Shown piece after piece: positions 9,472 through 16,458 of a stretch of DNA of 64,000 nucleotides (position 1 is the first letter of the stretch; every line of letters starts with the position of its first letter). The position numbers were made by a program, and so were the translations under genes. Below the pieces are notes generated by a model. It did not search any database. It worked only from the letters and a program-made list of their open reading frames with translations, and was not told the DNA's origin. The DNA comes from an uncultured Rhodopila sp. Lineage in GTDB: Bacteria; Pseudomonadota; Alphaproteobacteria; Acetobacterales; Acetobacteraceae. The DNA lies in contig NZ_CAJATU010000131.1 in the NCBI RefSeq assembly GCF_903944925.1, positions 62,001 through 126,000 on the forward strand, written 5' to 3'.

Positions 9472-10818
9472 TCAGAAACTGCCCCGGTCCGGCGGCACGG
9501 TTATGCACGCCATCCCCCGCCCGCTGAGGCGCGCGCAGGCATCCGCCGCGGCAGTCTGCGACAGCCCGAACAGGCGCGCGCGGAACGCCACCCGGGTGCC
9601 GAACGGCGTTGTCGCCGGCATCTCGATCTTCGCCGTCCGCAACAGATCGGGCGCCGCCGAGCGCGCACTCTCGGCGGCGCTTTCCGCGGTCGAGAGGTTG
9701 GCAAAGGCGCCGACCTGAATCGCCCAGCGGCCGGGAGGCGGCCCGGGGTCGTAGGAGGCGCGTTGCGCCCGCGTCTCCTGCAGCGGTCTCGCATAGCCGA
9801 TCGGCGGCGGCAGCGCTTGCGCTAAGACCGGCGCCGGCTGCGCGGCGACCACGGGCGGGCGCGGCGGCAGGCAAGGCCGCGACGGATCGAAGGCGCCATC
9901 CGGATCGCAGCCAGCCGAACTGAACGACGGCACCGTCGCCGTTGCTGCAACAGCCGGCTTGCACGGCCGCGACGGATCGAACGCCGCATCCGCATCGCAG
10001 CCCGCGGCACTGTAGACCGGCGCCGCTACGGCAACGACCGCCGCCTGCCGCACCGGCTGGCACGGCCGCGACGGATCGTATGCCGCATCCGCATCGCAGC
10101 CGGCGGAACTGTAGACCGGTGCCGCCACTGCAACGACCGTGGCCTGCCGCACCGGCTGGCACGGTCGCGACGGGTCGAACGCCGCATCCGTATCGCAGCC
10201 CGACCGGGTCGGCCGCGATGCAAACCGCGACCCTGCGTAAACCGCCAGCGGCCCGGACATCGGCGTGCCCGGCCCGAGTTGCGGCGCAATCGCCGCGACG
10301 TAGTTCACCGTCTCCTCCGGCAGCGGCGTGCCGTTGTTCAGGTAGCGATCCAGCCGGTTCGGTCCCGCATTGTACGCCGCCAGGAACCCCGGCGCGCCGA
10401 ACCGGTCGTACATCTCCCGCAGATAGGCGGTGCCGGCCAGAATGTTGTTATGCGGATCGAACGGATCGTCACCCAGGCTGTAGCGATATCGCAGCCCGTC
10501 ATAGGTGTCCGGCATCACCTGCATCAGCCCCATCGCGCCGGCCCAGGAGATTACGTCTTCCTGTCCGCCGGATTCCTGGCGCATGACGCGGCGTATCCAC
10601 AATTCCGGAACCCCGAAGCGGCCGGAGGCTTCGTGGATATACGGCCCCCAGGGATCGCTCGGCGGTCCCGGCGGCGGGTAATAGCGGGTCGGGTCGTACT
10701 GGCGATGCGCCGCGTGATGAGCCGGGCGGCTGCCGCAGGCGGCGAGGGCGGTCAAAAGTGCGACGCACGCGATGCGGCGCGGCCAGGGAGACTTGGTGAA
10801 AGCGGCGCAGCGACTCAT
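9472..10818 (-). CDS. Lipoprotein lytic transglycosylase with Cys-rich repeats and a SPOR domain
   Basis: About 448 residues. A lipoprotein signal ends in LLTALAACGS, so the protein is anchored in the periplasm. The Slt-type domain follows: VMRQESGGQEDVISWAGAMG carries the catalytic Glu, then GLMQVMPDTYDGLRYRY and AAYNAGPNRLDRYL. Residues about 205-316 are four copies of a roughly 30-residue repeat containing GCDADAAFDPSRPC. A Pro-rich linker leads to a C-terminal SPOR domain (WAIQVGAFANLSTAESAAES) that binds denuded glycan at division septa. A second ATG at 10860 would lengthen the N-terminus but weaken the signal peptide. The combination with the Cys-pair repeat is unusual. Confidence 0.88.
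   Translation of the reverse strand: MSRCAAFTKSPWPRRIACVALLTALAACGSRPAHHAAHRQYDPTRYYPPPGPPSDPWGPYIHEASGRFGVPELWIRRVMRQESGGQEDVISWAGAMGLMQVMPDTYDGLRYRYSLGDDPFDPHNNILAGTAYLREMYDRFGAPGFLAAYNAGPNRLDRYLNNGTPLPEETVNYVAAIAPQLGPGTPMSGPLAVYAGSRFASRPTRSGCDTDAAFDPSRPCQPVRQATVVAVAAPVYSSAGCDADAAYDPSRPCQPVRQAAVVAVAAPVYSAAGCDADAAFDPSRPCKPAVAATATVPSFSSAGCDPDGAFDPSRPCLPPRPPVVAAQPAPVLAQALPPPIGYARPLQETRAQRASYDPGPPPGRWAIQVGAFANLSTAESAAESARSAAPDLLRTAKIEMPATTPFGTRVAFRARLFGLSQTAAADACARLSGRGMACITVPPDRGSF
9871..10203 (-). repeat. Four tandem coding repeats in the lytic transglycosylase
   Basis: Four imperfect copies begin at about 9871, 9961, 10060 and 10159 (periods 90, 99, 99). Each encodes a Cys-Asp-x-Asp...Asp-Pro-Ser-Arg-Pro-Cys core followed by a Val/Ala-rich spacer such as VVAVAAPVYS. 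Two cysteines per copy suggest a disulphide-closed loop in the oxidising periplasm. The spacing differs by exactly three codons in one unit, so the frame is kept. Confidence 0.85.
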
Positions 10819-10908
10819 GAAAGGGGTTCCGGCCCGACACGTGTGAGCCGTTGTTACCACAGAGTCTGAGCGAAGCGGTGGAAATCTTTGGAGTTGCCGG
10901 GTTTGCCG

Positions 10909-12555
10909 TCAGGCTGTCCGGCTCTCGCGCTGTTTCGCTCCGGCCGGAATGTCGCGGAACAGCGCGCGGCCCAGGGCTGTCCGCAAGATCTTCGCCGCAT
11001 CCTGCCCGGGGGTGCGCCCGCGCCAGGCGATAAAGCCATCCGGCCGTATCAGCAGCGCGCCATCCCGGCCGAGTCCGGTCCGCGCCAGAAAGTCCGGCAC
11101 GTCGCCGGCGAAATCGGCCCCCGCACGATAGGCGGCCATTTCAATTCCGCACTGCGCGGCTACGGTCGCCGCCGCGTCCGCCCAGTCCGCGCCATCCGGG
11201 CCGGCGAGCAGGCAGAAGCCGGCGCCGGCGAGATCGAGGGTCGAGATCACCCGATCCCCGACAGTGACCACGGCATGTGGCAGGCGCGTGCCGGGCCGTC
11301 CGCTCGGCTGCCGCGGGTCCTCCGCCAGCCGATGATCCTCCGGCGCGTCGTCGAGAATGGCGAACGAGCGATAGCGGTAGCCCATGGCGGCTTCCAGGTA
11401 ACTCGCATCCATCCCGCCCGCCTGCGGGGCACCGCGTTGCCGCACGCGGTCGAGGTAGACGGTCGTCTGGCGATCGACGGTGCGCTCGGCGACGGGATGG
11501 CGCTCGATGGCGTAGGTGTCGAGCAAGCCCGGACCTGCCTGGTCCTTCAGCACAAAGGCCAGCTTCCAGGCGATGTCGGCGGCATCCTGGATCGCCGTCT
11601 GGCCGCCCAGTCCGCCGTTGGGCGGCATGGTATGGGCGGCGTCGCCAACCAAAAAGACCCGCCCCTCCGCCATGCGATCGGCCATCTGCGAGGAGCGCTG
11701 CCAGGGCATGACCTCGCGCACCTCGACCTCCAGTTCCGCGACGCCGAGCGCCGCCCGGACCAGCCCCGCCGTCCGTTCCGGCGGGAAATCGAAGGTGGTT
11801 TCAAGCGCCGGATCGTATTCGACCGCGACCTGGCCGACATTCGGATCATCCGTGCTGACGAAGATGCCGGAGAACGCCGGGCCCTGGATCTGGTAATGCA
11901 CGAAGCCGCGGCCCCGAAGCACCGCACCGAGGTCCGCCTCGAACAGGATCGACATGTTGTGCGACATAGTACCATGCCCGTGCACGCCGATACCGAGCCG
12001 GTGCCGCACCGGACTGCGATTGCCGTCGGCGGCGATCAGGTAATCGGCGACGATGGCCGCCTGCTTGCCGGTGTCGATATCGCGCAGCAGGGCGTGGACG
12101 CCCCGCTCATCGTCGGCGAAGTCCACCAGTTCCGTAGCGAAACAGATCTCCGCGCCATAGTCCCGGGCGTACCGCAGCAGGATCGGCTCGATCCGGTCCT
12201 GGCCCGCGGTGCAGATCGCGGCCGGGGACAGGGCGTGCGGGTCGATGTAGCCGGGCGTCACCATGCGGTGGAACTCCCGCCCGGTAACGCTTTCGGCCAC
12301 GACCAGGGTAAAATTCTCGGTGCCGGGCCGACCGGCCGCGGCGAGTTCGGCTTCCAGGCCGGGGATGGCGCGAAGCAGCTCCAGGCTGCGCAGATTGACG
12401 CCCCGCGCGCGCGGATGGCTCGACGTCGAGGCGCGGCGCTCGACCAGCAGGCAGGCAACCCCGCGCCACGCGAGCAGCAACGCCGCGCTGAGTCCGGCCA
12501 GGCCACCGCCGACGATCAGGACAGGAACGCGTTGGTTCTTGATCTGCAAGGTCAT
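10909..12555 (-). CDS. FAD-dependent aromatic hydroxylase (PheA/TfdB family)
   Basis: 548 residues. The N-terminal FAD motif is VLIVGGGLAGLSAALLLAWR, the second FAD/NADPH motif is the DG region AADGNRSPVRHRLGI, and the third is FLVGDAAHTMPPNGGLGG. The last ~150 residues (TLDLAGAGFCLLAGPDGADW, CGIEMAAYRAGADFAGDVPD, GLGRDGALLIRPDGFIAWR) form the thioredoxin-like C-terminal domain of phenol-hydroxylase-type flavoproteins. Such enzymes hydroxylate phenols or polyketide aromatics with NAD(P)H and O2. No dioxygenase or ring-cleavage gene lies next to it, so the substrate is open. The STAS gene on the other side is divergent. Confidence 0.87.
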   Translation of the reverse strand: MTLQIKNQRVPVLIVGGGLAGLSAALLLAWRGVACLLVERRASTSSHPRARGVNLRSLELLRAIPGLEAELAAAGRPGTENFTLVVAESVTGREFHRMVTPGYIDPHALSPAAICTAGQDRIEPILLRYARDYGAEICFATELVDFADDERGVHALLRDIDTGKQAAIVADYLIAADGNRSPVRHRLGIGVHGHGTMSHNMSILFEADLGAVLRGRGFVHYQIQGPAFSGIFVSTDDPNVGQVAVEYDPALETTFDFPPERTAGLVRAALGVAELEVEVREVMPWQRSSQMADRMAEGRVFLVGDAAHTMPPNGGLGGQTAIQDAADIAWKLAFVLKDQAGPGLLDTYAIERHPVAERTVDRQTTVYLDRVRQRGAPQAGGMDASYLEAAMGYRYRSFAILDDAPEDHRLAEDPRQPSGRPGTRLPHAVVTVGDRVISTLDLAGAGFCLLAGPDGADWADAAATVAAQCGIEMAAYRAGADFAGDVPDFLARTGLGRDGALLIRPDGFIAWRGRTPGQDAAKILRTALGRALFRDIPAGAKQRESRTA

Positions 12556-12846
12556 GACGATGGCTCCGTGGCGGAGGACGGCAGCGTATGTTCAATGCGA
12601 TCATACGTCCGATTGCAAGCCGCGGGTCAAAAACATTATCCGAAACGGATGCGTATCCGGTCAGGCAGCCCGTGAGCGTTCCCGCCGGCATGGTGCATGA
12701 AGGGCGCACCATCCACGCCTTGCGGAGCCGGTTCATCGCGTTCCGGAGGGTCGCTGTCACCGTGGCCTGGTATTACCACCCGAACGGCCGCCCGGGACTT
12801 TCGTTGCCGGCGTTTGTCCTGTAAATGCCTTGAGGGGACGTTCGCC

Positions 12847-13185
12847 ATGGAAATGCATTTTACTACGATACTGCAAGATACTGCCAGGGTCGTGCTCGCC
12901 GGCCGTCTCGACACCGCCGGTTCGGCGGCGATCGACCTGCCGTTCAGCGCGGCGGCCGGTTCACATCGGCATATCCTTGTCGATATGTCCGCGGTGACGT
13001 TCGTCGCCTCCATCGGCGTCCGCACCCTCGTGCTGGGTGCCAAGACCGTCCAGCGCCGCGGCGGCAAGTTGCTGCTGATCAACCCGCGGCCGGAGGTCGA
13101 GCAGGTGCTGCAAACCATCGGCGTCGCCGATATGCTGCCCATCGTGCACGGTGAGGCGGAGGCCATCGCCGCATTGGGCGGCTAG
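12847..13185 (+). CDS. STAS-domain anti-sigma factor antagonist (RsbV-like)
   Basis: 112 residues from ATG 12847. The pattern HILVDMSAVTFVASIGVRTL is the SpoIIAA/RsbV core; Ser55 in VASIG sits at the position phosphorylated by the partner kinase. The protein would bind the anti-sigma kinase when unphosphorylated. The RsbW-like ATPase gene starts 8 bases after its stop, so the two form a standard antagonist/kinase pair. No sigma factor gene lies beside them. A PP2C phosphatase that could reset this switch is encoded convergently at 14690-15952. Confidence 0.88.
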   Translation: MEMHFTTILQDTARVVLAGRLDTAGSAAIDLPFSAAAGSHRHILVDMSAVTFVASIGVRTLVLGAKTVQRRGGKLLLINPRPEVEQVLQTIGVADMLPIVHGEAEAIAALGG

Positions 13186-13192
13186 GACCGCC

Positions 13193-13630
13193 GTGGCGCG
13201 CCTGACCTTGAGGCATGACAGGGCGGAGATGGTTCGGCTCTCGGCATGGCTCGACGAGCAGGAGCACCGGATGGCGATTCCCGCCAAGGTTGCGTTCGCG
13301 GTGCGTCAATGCCTGGAGGAGGCGGTGGTCAACCTGATCGACCACACCCCACCGGCGGGCGGCGAGGCGATCGCCGTCGAACTCGGCTGGCAGGCTGATT
13401 CGCTGGTCGCCACGGTCGAAGACCCCGGGCCGCCATTCGATCCGCGCGCGGTGCCGCCGCCGATACAGCCAACCAGCCTGGAGAGCGCGGTTCCGGGCGG
13501 CTGGGGCGTCCACCTGATCCGCACCTTCGCCAGCGATGTCGGCTATGAAACCACTGCCGGGCGCAACCGCCTGACGCTGAGGTTCGTGCGTCCCGCCGCC
13601 GGGGCCGATACTACGCCGGGACAGGGCTGA
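13193..13630 (+). CDS. RsbW-like serine kinase / ATP-binding anti-sigma regulatory protein
   Basis: 145 residues from GTG 13193, preceded by AGGA. The GHKL ATPase boxes are visible: N-box in FAVRQCLEEAVVNLIDHT, G1 in ATVEDPGPPFDP, and G2 in GGWGVHLIRTFASDVGYE. These small kinases phosphorylate their STAS partner and sequester a sigma factor or another effector. It follows the STAS gene with a 7-base gap. The effector is unknown. Loss of a sigma factor neighbour and presence of the nearby GTPase/PP2C operon suggest a non-transcriptional or envelope output, but that is inference. Confidence 0.86.
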   Translation: MARLTLRHDRAEMVRLSAWLDEQEHRMAIPAKVAFAVRQCLEEAVVNLIDHTPPAGGEAIAVELGWQADSLVATVEDPGPPFDPRAVPPPIQPTSLESAVPGGWGVHLIRTFASDVGYETTAGRNRLTLRFVRPAAGADTTPGQG

Positions 13631-13640
13631 TTGGTTGGTC

Positions 13641-13829
13641 TCAGTTCATCCGCTCGCGGCGTACGGCATGCGCGAGGACGATCCGCTCCAGCTCCAGCGC
13701 TGCATCCGAGGCGACTTTGGATTCACTGCGTGAGAGGCCATGTCCAACCGGCTGGAAAGCCTCCGGTCCGCCGAAAACCCGCAACCAGAGGCGGGTCAGG
13801 GCGATCTGAAACGCGAACAGGCTGAACAT
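13641..13829 (-). CDS. Small hypothetical protein
   Basis: 62 residues: MFSLFAFQIALTRLWLRVFG, then GPEAFQPVGHGLSRSESKVA and a C-terminal ELERIVLAHAVRRERMN. A GCGGGAG lies 8 bases before ATG 13829, and the composition looks like protein and not like a shadow frame. The N-terminal 20 residues could be a membrane-associating helix. It lies convergent with the kinase gene, 10 bases from its end, and 90 bases after another hypothetical gene on the same strand. No family recognised; an upstream in-frame ATG at 13838 is possible. Confidence 0.45.
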   Translation of the reverse strand: MFSLFAFQIALTRLWLRVFGGPEAFQPVGHGLSRSESKVASDAALELERIVLAHAVRRERMN

Positions 13830-13919
13830 TTGATGCATCTCCCGCAAAAGCCGCGCAGTAAAACAACGCCGACCGATATCAGAACGAATTGCCGCCCGGA
13901 AACGCTATCGTTCCAGCCA

Positions 13920-14282
13920 TCAGTCAACCGGCCAGGCCGGCGCCGAAATGTCGGTGAGCACGGCACGCTGTTTCGGCAGCAGGCTGTCGAGCGCCTCCGC
14001 CATGGAAGCAAAACTTTGCTTTCGTCCGGGCAAAGGCTGAACCACGATCTCGATGAGATTGCGCCACAGGATCAAACGCGGCGCCGGACCCGCCCCGGTG
14101 TGGAGTTCGATCACCTCCTCGTATTCTTCGTCTTCGGCGCCGTGATCGAGGCGAATGGCGATCCCCGCCTCCTGGCCCGCAGCCCAGCTTTGGGCCAAAA
14201 CCAGATCGGCAATCTCGAAGGCTATGCCTTTCGGCAGACGGCGCCTGCCGGCCGTCCCGTCCCGTTCGGTCATATGGCGCAT
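13920..14282 (-). CDS. Hypothetical cytoplasmic protein
   Basis: About 120 residues from ATG 14282 (or ATG 14273), beginning MRHMTERDGTAGRRRLPKGI. It contains AFEIADLVLAQSWAAGQEAG, an acidic segment GAEDEEYEEVIELH and a hydrophobic strand PRLILWRNLIEIVVQPLPG. No signal peptide or membrane helix is seen and I recognise no family. It may be cotranscribed with the 62-residue gene downstream. The open frame continues upstream to 14423 but that part is lower quality. Confidence 0.6.
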   Translation of the reverse strand: MRHMTERDGTAGRRRLPKGIAFEIADLVLAQSWAAGQEAGIAIRLDHGAEDEEYEEVIELHTGAGPAPRLILWRNLIEIVVQPLPGRKQSFASMAEALDSLLPKQRAVLTDISAPAWPVD

Positions 14283-14689
14283 AATCCCCACCAGATTGCG
14301 ATAAGTAAAATGGCAAACATCAGCGTAGCACAGCAGCGGCCGATTTCTGTCGTTTTGGCCCTGTAGGCAGACCGTGTCGGGGTTGTATTGCGCATCGGGC
14401 ACCACACCATGAGAGCAATCCAAGTTCCCGGTCCAAAGAATGGCTGCGAGAGGCGGAACCTCCCACAGCCCAAAGTCTGGAAGGGAACGCCTCCTGTTTA
14501 GCTCACGGACTTGTTAACATCAATCGGAAATTCACGAGTTCGCGATCACGCTTTTGCCGCGATGTCAAAATGTTCCAAATGTACTCTATTTCGCGTCATG
14601 TCCGATTGCGACGCTTTGGCGGCAAAGTTGTCAGCCCGCGGCGCGAGCAACTCCTTTTGTGGCAGGCAGAAACTCAACTTTACGCGCAT
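14283..14689. other. Intergenic region, about 400 bases, no gene seen
   Basis: Between two minus-strand genes. The stretch 14500-14600 is markedly richer in A+T than its surroundings (for example ttgttaacatcaatcgg) and probably holds the promoter of the hypothetical gene starting at 14282. I find no convincing ORF, hairpin or RNA gene. Confidence 0.5.
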
Positions 14690-15952
14690 TCACGACTTTC
14701 CGTGCGGTGGTCGTTGCCCGGCCGGACAGCGGCCCTGCGCATGGCTGATTTTCAGCAGGACAGCCGCGATGTCGTCTGATTGCACGCCGCCGGCTTCGAA
14801 CGCCCGCACATCCGCCAGCAGACGCCGCAAATCGCCGCCCATCGCCTCCGCCACCCGGTCTTCACCGAACTGCGCCTCGGACGGGTCCATCGCCTCGGTG
14901 ATACCGTCTGTAACAATCAGCACCTCGTCCCCCGGACTCAGCGTCACCGAGGCGGATCGGTAGACAGCGTCTTCGCTCAGGCCGAGCGGCAGGCCGCCGG
15001 CGGCGCCAAGCCGTTCGACCGCGCCGTCGAAGCGGCGCAGGAACGGCGGCACGTGGCCCGCCCGCGTGTAGGTCAGCCGGTTCGCCGTCCCATCGAATGC
15101 GGCGATCAGCAGGGTGACGAACATGCAGCTAGCGTTGCTCGCCGACAGCGTGCGGTTCACCAGCCGCGCCGCGTTTTCCGGCGCGCGGAACAGCGACGAC
15201 GCATCCGGCCGGTTGATGATGCCCCGGAACAGCGCATGCGTCCTTGCCATCATCAGCGCCGCCCCGGCGCCCTTGTCGGAGACATCGCCCAGCAGCAGCA
15301 CCAGCAGATCGTCGTCGATGAGGAAATGGTCCACCAGGTCGCCGCCGACTTCCTTGGCCGGCTCCAGCACGACATCGACCGTTACGGCGCGCCCGCCGAC
15401 AACGCCCCGGAACGGCGGCGGCGCCAGGGCAAGCTGCAAGGTGCGCGCCTCGGCGAGTTCCAGATGTTTGCGCTCCAGTTCCCGCCGCGCCAGGTCGCGC
15501 GAGGCCTCCAGTTCCCGCTGGGTCTCGCGCAACGCCGCATTGACCGCCTCCAGCCGCCGGTTGAGCAGCACCTCTTTTTCCTGCAGCAAGGTCATATCGT
15601 AGGCTTTTTGCTGGATGCGGCGCGTCGCGTCGCGCTCGGCCGTAACGTCCAGCAGCAACAGCCAGACAGACCCTGCATCGCTATAAAAATGCAGATCCGC
15701 CGAGACACCGCCTGCCAGTTCCATGGTAGGAACGAAGTACCGCGGCTGCTCCAGCGGCAGCAGCCCTTCCAGGAAAAACGCCTGTTCCAGCACCGGCTCG
15801 CCCCGGCGCAACTCCGCCAGCCCGTAGCGATCGAGCCGGCCGCCGGCGCCGGTCAAAACCAGTCCGTTATCGATCTGCAACCACGCCACCGCCCGCTCGT
15901 CCACCATCAGGGCGCTCAGCCAGTGCGCCACGCTCGCGGGAAGAGCGGACAC
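14690..15952 (-). CDS. PAS-type sensor PP2C phosphatase (SpoIIE/RsbU-like)
   Basis: About 420 residues from GTG 15952, three bases past the GTPase stop. The N-terminal ~130 residues look PAS-like (DNGLVLTGAGGRLDRYGLAE, VWLLLLDVTAERDATRRIQQ). A coiled coil follows (LLQEKEVLLNRRLEAVNAAL, RRELERKHLELAEARTLQ). The SpoIIE catalytic domain has EVGGDLVDHFLIDDDLLVLL, LLGDVSDKGAGAALMMA and DEVLIVTDGITEAMDPSEAQ, with the metal-binding aspartates in GGD, GDVSDKG and TDG. It would dephosphorylate a STAS antagonist, and the STAS/RsbW pair 1 kb away is the obvious candidate partner. That link is inferred from proximity. Confidence 0.87.
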   Translation of the reverse strand: MSALPASVAHWLSALMVDERAVAWLQIDNGLVLTGAGGRLDRYGLAELRRGEPVLEQAFFLEGLLPLEQPRYFVPTMELAGGVSADLHFYSDAGSVWLLLLDVTAERDATRRIQQKAYDMTLLQEKEVLLNRRLEAVNAALRETQRELEASRDLARRELERKHLELAEARTLQLALAPPPFRGVVGGRAVTVDVVLEPAKEVGGDLVDHFLIDDDLLVLLLGDVSDKGAGAALMMARTHALFRGIINRPDASSLFRAPENAARLVNRTLSASNASCMFVTLLIAAFDGTANRLTYTRAGHVPPFLRRFDGAVERLGAAGGLPLGLSEDAVYRSASVTLSPGDEVLIVTDGITEAMDPSEAQFGEDRVAEAMGGDLRRLLADVRAFEAGGVQSDDIAAVLLKISHAQGRCPAGQRPPHGKS

Positions 15953-15954
15953 GG

Positions 15955-16458
15955 TCAGCGCAAGGTGCGGCTGGCCAGGTCGATGAAGGCATCCTCCACG
16001 CCCTCGCCGGTGCGTGCGCTGCTCGACCGCACCCACCAGCCGGCGTTACGCAAGCCGATCATATCGCCTTCAGTGATGGTCCATTGATCGGGCAGGTCGT
16101 TCTTGTTCAGCAGCAGCACGAAGGGCAGGGGGCCATAGTCGTTTTCGACGCGGCCGCGCAACGACAACGCCACGTCCAGCGTCGCCGGCCGCGTCCCGTC
16201 GGCCACCAGCACATAGCCCGCGGCGCCGCGCAGGTAGCTCAGGCGCAGCGCGTTGACGTCGTCCTCGCCGGCCAGGTCCCACAGGATCAGGTTCACCGTG
16301 CGGCCATCCAGGTCGACCGCCTTCTTGTCGATCTTGACGCCGACGGTGGTCAGATAGGCGTCGGAGAACACGCTGGAGACGTAGCGCCTGACCAGGCTGG
16401 TCTTGCCCACCGAAAAGGCGCCGAGCATGCAGATCTTCTTTTGCAACGTCGCAGTCAT
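15955..16458 (-). CDS. Rab/Ras-like small GTPase
   Basis: 167 residues. G1 is GAFSVGKTSLVRRYV, the switch-I threonine lies in YLTTVGVKI, G3 is LILWDLAGED, and G4 is LLLNKNDLPDQW. G5 is near RSSSARTGEG. It has no C-terminal prenylation cysteine and no extra domains. DLAG in place of the eukaryotic DTAG is common in bacterial Rab-like proteins. It overlaps the end of the OmpA-like gene by four bases (ATGA) and is followed two bases later by the phosphatase gene, so the three are cotranslated. Probable role: a switch at the membrane protein encoded upstream. Confidence 0.9.
   Translation of the reverse strand: MTATLQKKICMLGAFSVGKTSLVRRYVSSVFSDAYLTTVGVKIDKKAVDLDGRTVNLILWDLAGEDDVNALRLSYLRGAAGYVLVADGTRPATLDVALSLRGRVENDYGPLPFVLLLNKNDLPDQWTITEGDMIGLRNAGWWVRSSSARTGEGVEDAFIDLASRTLR

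Noticed and set aside
9609-10869. Plus-strand frames opposite the transglycosylase
   Set aside because: Shadows created by the GC-rich tandem repeats.
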